From Aeromicrobium choanae (GTDB taxonomy: Bacteria; Actinomycetota; Actinomycetes; Propionibacteriales; Nocardioidaceae): 64,000 nucleotides of DNA. The stretch covers positions 1,736,001 through 1,800,000 of the forward strand of contig NZ_LT796768.1 in NCBI RefSeq assembly GCF_900167475.1. The letters run 5' to 3'. Position 1 is the first letter of the stretch. Each line of letters starts with the position of its first letter. Position numbers and translations under genes: made by a program. This document shows, piece by piece, positions 1 through 7,948 of the stretch. The notes beneath the pieces were generated by a model that saw only the letters and a program-made list of their open reading frames with translations, searched no databases and had not been told where the DNA came from.

Positions 1-1479
1 GACGCCCTGGCCCAGGCCGCGGGCGACGCCCAGGTGGACTTCGCCGTGGAGCCGCAGGGCTCCTCCGGTGTGACGCCGTTGACCGCGGAGCAGATCGCCG
101 CGGCCGACGCCGTGATCTTCGCGACCGACGTGGGCGTCAAGGACCAGTCGCGGTTCGCCGGCAAGCCGGTGATCCGCAGCGGCGTGAAGCGCGCCATCAA
201 CGAGCCGGCGAAGATGATCGACGAGGCCCTCGCGGCCGCGAGCGACCCGAATGCCCGCCGCGTCGAGGGCGACGCCGACGCCAGCGCGGGTGCTGGGGCC
301 GGTGACAACGACCACGTCGGCAAGAAGCTGCAGCGCTGGCTGCTGACGGGCGTCAGCTACATGATCCCGTTCGTGGCGGCGGGCGGCCTGATGATCGCGC
401 TCGGCTTCCTGCTGGCCGGCTACGACATCACGGACACGGCCAACGAGATCCTGGCGACCAACTCGCTGACGAACCTGCCCGCGGCCGGCGACCACGCCCT
501 GTTCGACAGCGCGTTCCTCTACTACGTCGGAGCGCTGGTCTACCTGCTCGGCTCCTGGGCCTTCAGCTTCCTGGTGCCCGCCCTGGCCGGCTACATCGCC
601 TACGCGATCGCCGACCGTCCGGGCATTGCCCCCGGCTTCGTCATGGGCTACGCCGCGACCCAGATCGGCGTCACCGAGACCAACCAGAGCGGCGCGGGCT
701 TCCTGGGCGGCATCATCGGCGGCCTGCTGGCGGGACTCGTCGCCGCGTGGTTCGCCAGCCGACCCGTGCCGCGCTGGCTGGCTGGCCTGATGCCGGTGGT
801 GATCATCCCGCTCGTCTCCACGCTCGTCGTGGGCATGGCGATGATCCTGGTGCTCGCCAAGCCGCTCGCGTGGCTCAACGAGGCTCTCGTCGACGGGCTG
901 AACGGGATGACCGGCGGCTCGGCGATCGTGCTGGGCGGCCTGCTCGGCCTGATGATGTGCGTCGACCTCGGCGGCCCGGTGAACAAGGCGGCCTACGTCT
1001 TCGCCGTCACGGGCCTGTCCACCACGGGTGCGCTCGATCCGGGCTCCTCGCAGTCCAAGATCATGGCGGCCGTGATGCTGGCCGGCATGGTGCCGCCGCT
1101 GGCGATGGCCCTGTCCACGGCGCTGCGCCCGAAGCTCTACGCCCCGGCCGAGCGCGAGAACGGCAAGGCGGCGTGGCTGCTCGGTGCCTCGTTCATCTCC
1201 GAGGGCGCCATCCCGTTCGCGGCCGCCGACCCCTTCCGCGTGCTCCCGGCGATGATGGCCGGCGGCGTCGTCACCGGCGCGATGTCGATGGCGCTGGGCG
1301 TCACCTGCGTGGCTCCGCACGGCGGAGTCTTCGTGTTCTTCGCCGTCGACAACGTCCTGTGGTTCTTCGTGTCCCTCATCGTCGGGACGCTGGTGGCAGG
1401 ATTCCTCGTGACCGCCCTCAAGCAGGTCAGCTACTCCAAGCAGGCGGCTGAGACCGCCGACGAACCCGTCACCGTCTGA
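1..1479 (+). CDS. fruA: PTS fructose transporter, IIB (partial) and IIC domains
   Basis: The 5' end lies outside the window; the reading frame is open from base 1 and ends at TGA 1477-1479. The first 60 or so residues are the end of a fructose-type IIB domain, with motifs ending in RFAGKPV. A linker rich in Asp and Ala follows, then a IIC membrane domain of about 9-10 hydrophobic segments ending in VTALKQ. Such proteins import fructose while phosphorylating it, taking the phosphate from HPr through IIA and IIB. The phosphorylated IIB cysteine would lie upstream and cannot be seen. HPr is encoded 11 bases downstream, which supports a fru operon entering from the left. A GTG at 34 is internal and not a real start. 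Confidence 0.93.
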   Translation, partial: DALAQAAGDAQVDFAVEPQGSSGVTPLTAEQIAAADAVIFATDVGVKDQSRFAGKPVIRSGVKRAINEPAKMIDEALAAASDPNARRVEGDADASAGAGAGDNDHVGKKLQRWLLTGVSYMIPFVAAGGLMIALGFLLAGYDITDTANEILATNSLTNLPAAGDHALFDSAFLYYVGALVYLLGSWAFSFLVPALAGYIAYAIADRPGIAPGFVMGYAATQIGVTETNQSGAGFLGGIIGGLLAGLVAAWFASRPVPRWLAGLMPVVIIPLVSTLVVGMAMILVLAKPLAWLNEALVDGLNGMTGGSAIVLGGLLGLMMCVDLGGPVNKAAYVFAVTGLSTTGALDPGSSQSKIMAAVMLAGMVPPLAMALSTALRPKLYAPAERENGKAAWLLGASFISEGAIPFAAADPFRVLPAMMAGGVVTGAMSMALGVTCVAPHGGVFVFFAVDNVLWFFVSLIVGTLVAGFLVTALKQVSYSKQAAETADEPVTV

Positions 1480-1490
1480 GAGGACACTCC

Positions 1491-1748
1491 ATGCCCAGCA
1501 AGACCGTCACCGTCGGATCGGCCGTCGGCCTCCACGCCCGTCCGGCCGCCACGATCGCCGCGGCCGTCGCCGAGTCCGGCGTGCCCGTCACCCTCGCCAC
1601 CGCCGGCGGCGAGCCTGTCGACGCCGGCTCCGCCCTGATGATCATGACGCTCGGCGCGGGCCAGGGTGCCGAGGTCACGGTCGAGAGCGAGGACGAGGCG
1701 GCGCTGGCCAAGATCGCCGCCCTCGTCGAGGCCGATCTCGACGCCTGA
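1491..1748 (+). CDS. ptsH: HPr phosphocarrier protein
   Basis: An 85-residue HPr, the usual family length. The active-site histidine is His15 in the motif GLHARPA, which accepts phosphate from enzyme I and hands it to IIA domains. Ser47 in the segment GSALMIMTLG aligns with the regulatory Ser46 of Firmicute HPr, but the surrounding motif is not the HPr-kinase type, so regulation through this serine is doubtful. The ATG follows the fructose permease stop by 11 bases with GAGAGGA just upstream. Co-transcription with the PTS permease is likely. No enzyme I gene is visible in the window. Confidence 0.95.
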   Translation: MPSKTVTVGSAVGLHARPAATIAAAVAESGVPVTLATAGGEPVDAGSALMIMTLGAGQGAEVTVESEDEAALAKIAALVEADLDA

Positions 1749-1789
1749 CCCGCTGAGCGCGCCGGTGCGCAGGCGCTTACTGTCGAGGC

Positions 1790-2233
1790 ATGAGCGACGA
1801 ATCCTCCACCCTGCGCAGTGTCCACCTGGTCCGCACCGGCGCGATGGAGTACCGCGCCGAGAACGGGCGCGGTGGCGTCATCTCGATCGGTGAGGGCCAG
1901 AACACCGACTTCACCCCGGTGGAGCTGCTGCTGGTCGCCCTCGGCGGGTGCACCGGCCTGACCGTCGAGGCCCTCACGAAGCGCGCCGAGCCCAGGCGGT
2001 TCGACATCGCCGTCGAGGGGCACAAGGTCAAGGATCCCAGCGGGGCGAACCTGCTGGAGAAGCTGCTGGTCACCCTCGACATCGCGTTCGACAACGACGA
2101 GATCGGGCAGAAGATGGCCGAGCGCGTGACCGATGCGATGGAGAAGTCGCACCAGAAGCTGTGCACCGTCAGCCGTACGGTCGAGCTGCCCTCGCCCGTC
2201 CGCGTGGTGCAGGTCCGCTCCTCCGAGGCGTGA
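1790..2233 (+). CDS. OsmC family protein
   Basis: A 147-residue OsmC/Ohr-fold protein. Both redox cysteines of the family are present: Cys54 in the motif LGGCTGLTVEAL, at the start of the central helix, and Cys125 in KLCTVSRTVE. OsmC proteins reduce organic and inorganic peroxides in the cytosol; whether this one is OsmC proper or the uncharacterised YhfA-like subgroup cannot be decided from sequence alone. It sits alone between HPr (41 bases upstream) and a nitroreductase operon (67 bases downstream) on the same strand. The upstream gap contains no recognisable operator. Confidence 0.88.
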   Translation: MSDESSTLRSVHLVRTGAMEYRAENGRGGVISIGEGQNTDFTPVELLLVALGGCTGLTVEALTKRAEPRRFDIAVEGHKVKDPSGANLLEKLLVTLDIAFDNDEIGQKMAERVTDAMEKSHQKLCTVSRTVELPSPVRVVQVRSSEA

Positions 2234-2300
2234 GCCCACCCGTCACCTCGGGAGCAAACGTCACGGTCGACGGGAGTTTCCCGGCCGGTACGGTGTCCCC

Positions 2301-2978
2301 ATGATCGACGAGGCACCGGCACAGGCGCAGGTCCTGGACCAGTTGCTGGCTTCCCGCTTCAGCTGTCGCGGATTCACCGACGAGCCCGTCCCGGAGGACG
2401 AGATCCGCGCGATCCTGGCGTCCGCCGCGCGCACGCCGTCGTGGTGCAACGTCCAGCCCTGGCACGTGGACGTCGTCTCCGGCGAGGCCCTCACCCGGCT
2501 GAGGGGCGACCTCATGGCCGACGCCTCGCTCGGCTCGGACTACCCGTTCCCGCCGGGCTACGAGGGAGTGCACGCCGAGCGTCGCCGCGAGGTCGGCTGG
2601 CAGCTCTACGAGGCCGTGGGGGTCGCGAAGGGCGACCGCGAGGCCTCGGCCCGCGAGATGCTGCGGAACTTCGAGTTCTTCGGCGCCCCCCACGTCGCGG
2701 TGATCTCCGCACCCGAGTCGCTCGGTGTCTACGCCGCGATCGACTGCGGCCTGTTCGTCCAGTCGTTCCTGCTCGCCGCGCAGGCGCGGGACGTCGCCAC
2801 CGTGGCCCAGGCCGCGCTGGCCCAGAAGTCCGACTTCCTGCGCACGTGGCTCGAGCTCCCGCTGGACCGGCTGATCGTCTGCGGCATCTCCTTCGGCCAC
2901 GCCGACCCCGACCACCCGGCGAACTCGTTCCGGGCCGGCCGAGCCCGCCTGGACGACGTGACGAGGTTCCACCGATGA
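2301..2978 (+). CDS. nitroreductase family protein
   Basis: A 225-residue FMN-dependent nitroreductase-fold protein. The N-terminus has the family pattern SRFSCRGFTDEPVPEDEI, then SAARTPSWCNVQPWHV for cofactor and dimer contacts. The C-terminus has LIVCGISFGHADP, which typically binds the FMN phosphate. Such enzymes reduce nitro groups, quinones or enones with NAD(P)H. I chose the ATG at 2301 because the family alignment starts there; the frame is open further upstream but gives no family-like sequence. The stop overlaps the next ATG (ATGA), so this is the first gene of a three-gene operon with an alpha/beta hydrolase and an enoyl-CoA hydratase-like protein. Confidence 0.9.
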   Translation: MIDEAPAQAQVLDQLLASRFSCRGFTDEPVPEDEIRAILASAARTPSWCNVQPWHVDVVSGEALTRLRGDLMADASLGSDYPFPPGYEGVHAERRREVGWQLYEAVGVAKGDREASAREMLRNFEFFGAPHVAVISAPESLGVYAAIDCGLFVQSFLLAAQARDVATVAQAALAQKSDFLRTWLELPLDRLIVCGISFGHADPDHPANSFRAGRARLDDVTRFHR

Positions 2979-3841
2979 CCGTTCCCGACTGGTTCACGTG
3001 GGCGCTCGACCAGAAGCCCCAGCACCTGGAGATCGACGTCGACGGCGTGCCGATCTCGTACCGCGCCTGGGGCAGGCCGGGCGACCCGGTGGTGGTGCTC
3101 GTGCACGGCGGCGCTGCGCACGCGGGCTGGTGGGACCATGTCGCCCCGCACCTCGCGGTCGACCACAGGGTCCTGGCGCTCGACCTGAGCGGGCACGGCG
3201 ACAGCGGCCGTCGCGAGGCCTACACGCTCGAGGCCTGGGCCCGCGAGGTCATGGCGGTCGCCACCTCGGAGTCCACCGACAGGCCCGTGGTCTTCGGGCA
3301 CAGCATGGGCGGCTTCGTCGCGCTCACCGCCGCCCGCGAGCACGGCGCCGGGATGCTCGGCGCGGCTGCGATCGACTCGCCCGTCCAGGCGGTGTCGCCC
3401 GAGGCCCGCTCGTGGCGGGCCGACCGCGCCGACCTGACGATGCCGCTCTACCCCGACGCGCGCACGATGGTGGCCCGCTTCCGCACGCTGCCCGAGGACC
3501 CGTCCTGCCTGCCGTACATCCGCGACCACATCGCGCGCGGCTCGATCCAGCACGTCGTGCGCGAGGAGGGCTCGGGCTGGACCTGGAAGTTCGACCCGCG
3601 CGTCTTCCTGCGATCGATGATGGAGCCCGGCGACGTCGCCCGCAGCGCGTGCGAGGTGGCGCTGCTGCGCGGTGAGCGGGGCATGGCCACCACCGACATC
3701 ACCGAGGAGATCCGGTCGCGGCTCGGCGGCAACGTGCCCGTCACCGTGATCCCCGACTCGGGACACCACATCATGCTGGACCAGCCCACCGCGCTCATCG
3801 CGGTGCTGCAGACCCTGCTCGGACAATGGAGGAGACGATGA
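2975..3841 (+). CDS. alpha/beta hydrolase
   Basis: A 288-residue alpha/beta-hydrolase. The oxyanion-loop motif is LVHGGAAHAGWW near residue 43; the nucleophile elbow is GHSMGG with Ser110; the catalytic histidine is in DSGHHIML near the C-terminus. It probably cleaves an ester, lactone or C-C bond in the cytosol; there is no signal peptide. The start codon overlaps the nitroreductase stop (ATGA), and its own stop overlaps the next gene in the same way. The tight coupling suggests that the three proteins act on one organic substrate, which cannot be named from sequence. Confidence 0.9.
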   Translation: MTVPDWFTWALDQKPQHLEIDVDGVPISYRAWGRPGDPVVVLVHGGAAHAGWWDHVAPHLAVDHRVLALDLSGHGDSGRREAYTLEAWAREVMAVATSESTDRPVVFGHSMGGFVALTAAREHGAGMLGAAAIDSPVQAVSPEARSWRADRADLTMPLYPDARTMVARFRTLPEDPSCLPYIRDHIARGSIQHVVREEGSGWTWKFDPRVFLRSMMEPGDVARSACEVALLRGERGMATTDITEEIRSRLGGNVPVTVIPDSGHHIMLDQPTALIAVLQTLLGQWRRR

Positions 3842-4587
3842 CCGACCTACTGGTCGACCGCACGGACGGCGTCCTGACGCTGACCCTGAACGCCCCGCAG
3901 CGACTCAACTCGGTCACCACCGAGATGTTCGAGCAGATGAGCGACGCGCTCGAGGACGCCGAGGGCGTCCGCGTGGCGGTCATCACCGGCGAGGGCCGGG
4001 CGTTCTGCTCCGGTGCCGTGATGGCCCCGGGCGCGACGAACACCGGCATCCTGGAGGCTGCCGACCGCCTGATCCACGCCCTCACGCAGGCCCCGTTCCC
4101 GGTGGTCGCGGCGCTCAACGGCCTGGCCGCCGGCATCGGCTCCTCGCTCGCGCTGGCCTCGGACTTCCAGGTGGCCCAGGAGGACGACTACTTCCTCCAG
4201 GCGTTCGTCAACGTGGGCCTCATGGGTGACGGCGCCGCGCACGAGCTCATCGCCGCCTCGATCGGCAGGGCCCGCGCCACGCGCCTGCTCATGCTGGGCG
4301 AGAAGCTGCCGAACTCCGAGGCGTACGCCGCCGGCCTGATCACGCACTGCGTGCCCGCCGGCGAGTGGCAGCCCACGGTGGACGGCTTGGTCGACAGGCT
4401 GAAGTCCGGCCCCACGATGGCCTATGCGCGGATCAAGTCCACGATCAACGCCGCGGCGCTGGCGCACCTCGACGAGACCCTCGCGGCCGAGACGGTCGAG
4501 CAGGGCGTCCTGGGCGCCTCGAACGACTTCGCCGAGGGCGTCGCCGCGTTCACCGAGAAGCGTCAGGCCAAGTTCACCGGCGCGTGA
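3838..4587 (+). CDS. enoyl-CoA hydratase/isomerase family protein
   Basis: A 249-residue crotonase-fold protein. Oxyanion-hole segments are GEGRAFCSGA and ALNGLAAGIGSSLAL. At the place where hydratases carry their first catalytic glutamate this protein reads AFVNVGLMGDGAA, so that Glu is Asn. An Asp follows in GLMGD, as in isomerase-type members such as PaaG. An isomerase role is therefore more likely than a classical hydratase. ATG 3838 was chosen over an in-frame ATG at 3826 because it has GGAGGA upstream and overlaps the preceding stop as ATGA. Its 3' end overlaps the convergent gene at 4574 by 14 bases. Confidence 0.88.
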   Translation: MTDLLVDRTDGVLTLTLNAPQRLNSVTTEMFEQMSDALEDAEGVRVAVITGEGRAFCSGAVMAPGATNTGILEAADRLIHALTQAPFPVVAALNGLAAGIGSSLALASDFQVAQEDDYFLQAFVNVGLMGDGAAHELIAASIGRARATRLLMLGEKLPNSEAYAAGLITHCVPAGEWQPTVDGLVDRLKSGPTMAYARIKSTINAAALAHLDETLAAETVEQGVLGASNDFAEGVAAFTEKRQAKFTGA

Positions 4588-6388
4588 ACGTCGCGACCAC
4601 CGGCAGGTGGTCCGACGCCCGCAGGCCCGGCACCTCGACGTCCGAGGCGACCAGGTCGGGCGTCGAGAAGAGGTAGTCGATCCGCTTCACGGGGGCGTCG
4701 GCCGGGCTCGTGTCGGCGCCGCCGGGAGCGGCGTCGACGAGCCCCACGTCGGTCACGGTGTCGTACGCGGCGCTGCCCTGCTGCAGGTTGAAGTCTCCGC
4801 CCAGGATCATCGGGCCGCCGAGCTCGCGCAGCCACGCGGCGAGGTCGGCCGACTGCGCGGTGACGCCCTCGTCGCTGCCCACGGGCTGCAGGTGGGTCGA
4901 CGCGAACCAGGTCGACTCCCACGGGCCCTCCGGCTGCACGGCGATCGCCTGCGCACCGGTGACCGCACCGTGTGACGGCAGGGCGCGCCGCTCGACGCGG
5001 GCCCGGCTCGCGTCGAGCATGACGGCGTCGCCCCACACCGGGTCCGCCGCGGCGCCGAACCAGGCGGTCCGTCCGGTCAGTCGCTCGAGGATCGCCAGCT
5101 GGTCCTGGCCGCCGTTGAGGAACCAGCCGCGGTCGATCTCGCTGATGAGCCCGACGTCGGCCGAGACGAGGATCGCGGCGACGGCCTTCGGGCGGAACAC
5201 GCCGTCCATCCCGTAGCCCATCCGCAGGTTGTAGGCGACGACGCGCACCTCGTCGTCCCGCGGCTCGGTGGTGTCGAACGGGCGCACCGTGAGTGCGGGC
5301 GCCGTCGCGGCCACGAGCCCCGCCGCGAGGGCCGTCACGCCGATGGCGGCCAGCACCCGGGGTGACGCAACCGTGGCGGGCGCCGGGGGAGCGGTCACGG
5401 CGGCGACGCCGATGAGCAGGGCGACGCCCACCAGCAGCCAGTCGGCGCGATAGCCCAGGTCGTAGCCCGCGTAGTACGCGAAGAGCAGGGCCACCCAGAC
5501 GAGACCGCCGAGCGCCAGCGTGAGTGACGTGCCGCGCTCGCCGTGGTCGGCGGCGCGCCACAGGTGGGCGAGTGCCGGCATCCCCACGACGAACGCGATC
5601 ACGGTCCAGGCGGGCAGCAGCCCGTCGGCGTCGGTGACGACGGCGGAGGCCGCGACCGCACCCGTCAGCACGACCGCTGCCACGACGGCCGAGGCCCGCG
5701 TGGCCGGCACGAGGGTGGCGGCGACCGCGACCGTCGCGCCGAACGCCACCGCGGCGAGACCCGCCTCGTCCAGGGTGGCCGAGGCGCGGCCGGCGTTCGC
5801 GACGATCACGCCGGCGAGGAACAGGCCCGGCATGACGGTCAGGGCGAACCGGCGCCCCACGCCTCGGCCGTCCGCGGAGTGCCGCAGCGTGGCGAGGCAG
5901 GCGACGAGCTGGACGGCCAGCAGCACCCAGGCCCACGCGTCGTCGCGCCAGACCGCGCCCCACGTGCCGAGCGCGGCGTGGGTGGTGACCGACACGGCGA
6001 GGCCGGCGACCACGCCGGTGACGGCCACTTCCCGGCGCCGGGGGAGGGCGAGGGCGAGCCAGGTCATCGCCGCGATCCCCGCGACGGAGGCGACGACCAG
6101 GTGCAGGTGGCCGCCGTCGGTGAGCTGGAGCGCGACCCGGCCCGCCAGTGCGACGACCAGCACCGCCGGGGCGAGGGCGCCCTCGCGGCCGAGGCGCCGC
6201 GCGACGGCCACGAGCACCACCGGGACGAGCACGCACCCGAACGCGAACGCGCCGATCAGCTCGGGCGGCGTCGACGCGGCCTGCCCGAAGATCGTGATGA
6301 GGGTGGGGGTCCACGCCCGCCACAGGTCGATCAGCAGCCACGTCCCGGCGGCGAGGTGGACGACGGGGGCGGCACCGAGGCGACTCAT
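4574..6388 (-). CDS. membrane protein with C-terminal endonuclease/exonuclease/phosphatase domain
   Basis: A 604-residue protein. Roughly the first 340 residues form about ten hydrophobic segments. The C-terminal 250 residues are an EEP (DNase I / sphingomyelinase-like) domain. Visible EEP motifs are VVAYNLRMG at its start, SEID for a metal-binding acidic residue, STHLQPVG, LGGDFN and the terminal RASDHLPVVATF, so the catalytic Asp/His set looks complete. The topology resembles bacterial proteins proposed to cleave membrane-associated phosphodiesters, but the substrate is unknown. The gene is transcribed alone and converges on the crotonase gene. The ATG at 6388 is the only start that keeps the first hydrophobic segment intact. 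Confidence 0.85.
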   Translation of the reverse strand: MSRLGAAPVVHLAAGTWLLIDLWRAWTPTLITIFGQAASTPPELIGAFAFGCVLVPVVLVAVARRLGREGALAPAVLVVALAGRVALQLTDGGHLHLVVASVAGIAAMTWLALALPRRREVAVTGVVAGLAVSVTTHAALGTWGAVWRDDAWAWVLLAVQLVACLATLRHSADGRGVGRRFALTVMPGLFLAGVIVANAGRASATLDEAGLAAVAFGATVAVAATLVPATRASAVVAAVVLTGAVAASAVVTDADGLLPAWTVIAFVVGMPALAHLWRAADHGERGTSLTLALGGLVWVALLFAYYAGYDLGYRADWLLVGVALLIGVAAVTAPPAPATVASPRVLAAIGVTALAAGLVAATAPALTVRPFDTTEPRDDEVRVVAYNLRMGYGMDGVFRPKAVAAILVSADVGLISEIDRGWFLNGGQDQLAILERLTGRTAWFGAAADPVWGDAVMLDASRARVERRALPSHGAVTGAQAIAVQPEGPWESTWFASTHLQPVGSDEGVTAQSADLAAWLRELGGPMILGGDFNLQQGSAAYDTVTDVGLVDAAPGGADTSPADAPVKRIDYLFSTPDLVASDVEVPGLRASDHLPVVATFTRR

Positions 6389-6476
6389 GTCCCCGTTCTA
6401 CCGGCTCCCCACCCCTCCCCGCGAGGGCGCAGATTCGCCCGCCGCTCGGCGAGTGGCAGGGCCGGCGCCGCGTCGG

Positions 6477-7877
6477 TCAGGCGCGGGAGCCGGCGAAGCC
6501 CAGGACCGCGGCCAGCCCCAGGGCGGACCGCGGGTGGTAGCCGGCGGTCCAGAGCCCACCGTGGGCGGCGGCGTACGCCTCCTCGCGCCAAGGCTCTTCC
6601 GCAGGCACCCGGTCGCTGCGTAGGTCGTGCACGAGCAGGGCGGCCATCAGGACGTTGCTCGTGGCGGGCTCGAAGACCTCGACGCCGAAGCGGTGCGCCC
6701 CGGCGTAGGCCGCGGCGAGCGCCCGGTTCTTGACGACCGATGCCGTCCGCGTCGCCGGGGCGACGTTCAACGACACCGTCGCGCCGTCGTGACGGGCCAC
6801 CGCCGCGCGCCACCGCTGCACGCGCTTGGCGAGGGCGTAGTTCGGGCCCTGCTGCGGCACGAGCGAGTCGCACACGCCGATCTCCACGTCCGGCGGGTAG
6901 TTGCGCTGCAGCAGGCGTCCGCCGCTGAGGGTCCGGAACGGCGCACGCAGCAGGCGGCGGCCGTTCTCGTAGGCGTCGTTCGAGGTCGTGACGGCCCCGG
7001 CGGGCACGGCGAAGACGTCCGTCGGGGTGGCCAGGTACGCCAGCGCCGTGTCGGGACGCTGCGACAGCAGCCGGGCCGCGAGGGTGTCGGCGGCGGCCGA
7101 GACGCGCACGTGGGTGGCCCCGTCGGCGTAGCAGTAGGTGCCGAGGACGAGGCGACCCTCGAGGTCATCCAGCCAGCGGCCCAGCTCGGGCAGCGTGTGC
7201 AGCAGGTCGGCGCCCGTCTCCTTGCCGCCCACCGGCAGCCTGACCCGGCCCGCGCCCTCGCGGGCGTGGTCGCGGATGCGCTTCTGGATGTCGGCGCGCG
7301 GCAGGTCGACCGCGATGACGTCGGCGCCCCAGCGCAGCAGGGACCGGTAGGGCCCCATCTCGGCTCCCGCGCCCAGCACCACCACGGTGTCGCCCTCGAG
7401 CCGCAGCCATTCCGGATGGGCGGCGACCTCGCGGATCGCCTCGGAGAAGGTCGGCTCGACGACACCGCGCTGGACCCAGTCGTCGAGCTGGTCGTCCAGA
7501 TCGGCGCCGGTGAGCCTCCGGCCGCGATAGGGGACGCTCAGCTCGGTCTCCGGCTCGGCCTCGCCGGTGATGTCCACGGTGGACCAGTCGTGACCGGCGG
7601 CGCGGGAGTCGAGCGCGTCGGCCAGCGAGCCGTCGCCGCAGCGCATCTGCTCGCGGATGCTGCGCAGGCCCTCGGTCGCGATCGTCACGGCGTCCTCGGG
7701 CGTGGCGAGCCCCGCCTCGAGGAGTCGGGAGAAGTGGATCAGGTAGCCACGGCGCCAGTTCGTCTCGCGCTCGGCCGCCTGCGCGCCCACCGGGTCGACC
7801 TTGCGCAGCGCGTCGGCCACGACCTGGCGCGCGGTGGCGGTGGAACTGTCGGTGGGGAAGCGGACTCCGGTGGCCAT
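6477..7877 (-). CDS. unrecognised protein with Rossmann-like nucleotide-binding core
   Basis: A 466-residue protein that I do not recognise as a named family. Near its centre is a glycine-rich turn, VVVLGAGAEMGPYRSLL, followed by DVIAVDLPR, which looks like an NAD(P)- or SAM-binding Rossmann strand-loop-helix. The N-terminal 180 residues are helical, with HFSRLLEAG and TIATEGLRSI segments; the last 100 residues are Ala-rich. No transmembrane segment or signal peptide is seen. I started it at ATG 7877; an in-frame GTG 36 bases upstream would place the 26-bp palindrome at 7877-7902 inside the coding sequence. The gene is divergent from the reductase at 7949 with two palindromes between or at the starts, so joint control is likely. 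Confidence 0.7.
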   Translation of the reverse strand: MATGVRFPTDSSTATARQVVADALRKVDPVGAQAAERETNWRRGYLIHFSRLLEAGLATPEDAVTIATEGLRSIREQMRCGDGSLADALDSRAAGHDWSTVDITGEAEPETELSVPYRGRRLTGADLDDQLDDWVQRGVVEPTFSEAIREVAAHPEWLRLEGDTVVVLGAGAEMGPYRSLLRWGADVIAVDLPRADIQKRIRDHAREGAGRVRLPVGGKETGADLLHTLPELGRWLDDLEGRLVLGTYCYADGATHVRVSAAADTLAARLLSQRPDTALAYLATPTDVFAVPAGAVTTSNDAYENGRRLLRAPFRTLSGGRLLQRNYPPDVEIGVCDSLVPQQGPNYALAKRVQRWRAAVARHDGATVSLNVAPATRTASVVKNRALAAAYAGAHRFGVEVFEPATSNVLMAALLVHDLRSDRVPAEEPWREEAYAAAHGGLWTAGYHPRSALGLAAVLGFAGSRA

Positions 7878-7902
7878 GAACCTGAGGATATCCTCAAGTT
7901 CA
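7877..7902. promoter_or_regulatory. 26-bp near-perfect palindrome at the start codon of the minus-strand gene
   Basis: The arms are TGAACCTGAGGAT and ATCCTCAAGTTCA, which match as an inverted repeat at 12 of 13 positions. It begins at the first base of the minus-strand start codon and runs upstream. Its two halves, TGAACCTGAG and CTCAAGTTCA, resemble the half-sites of the 20-bp operators found later in the window but are 6 bp apart instead of adjacent. It is a probable repressor operator; the protein that binds it is unknown. Confidence 0.6.
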
Positions 7903-7912
7903 CGGACAGGCA

Positions 7913-7928
7913 CTAAGCAAGCGCTTAG
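7913..7928. promoter_or_regulatory. TetR-type operator candidate, CTAAGC-N4-GCTTAG
   Basis: An exact 6-bp inverted repeat, CTAAGC and GCTTAG, separated by AAGC. It ends 20 bases before the reductase start at 7949 and lies between the two divergent genes. It resembles CAAG-N2-CTTG operators used by TetR-family regulators of lipid catabolism such as KstR2, with one arm base different. The binding protein is unknown. Confidence 0.5.
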
Positions 7929-7948
7929 ATATCCGCTACGCTCAGGGC

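Noticed and set aside
7913..7928. KstR or KstR2 operator
   Set aside because: It resembles the CAAG-N2-CTTG core but one arm base differs, and no cholesterol-catabolic genes are present, so only a generic TetR-type dyad is claimed.
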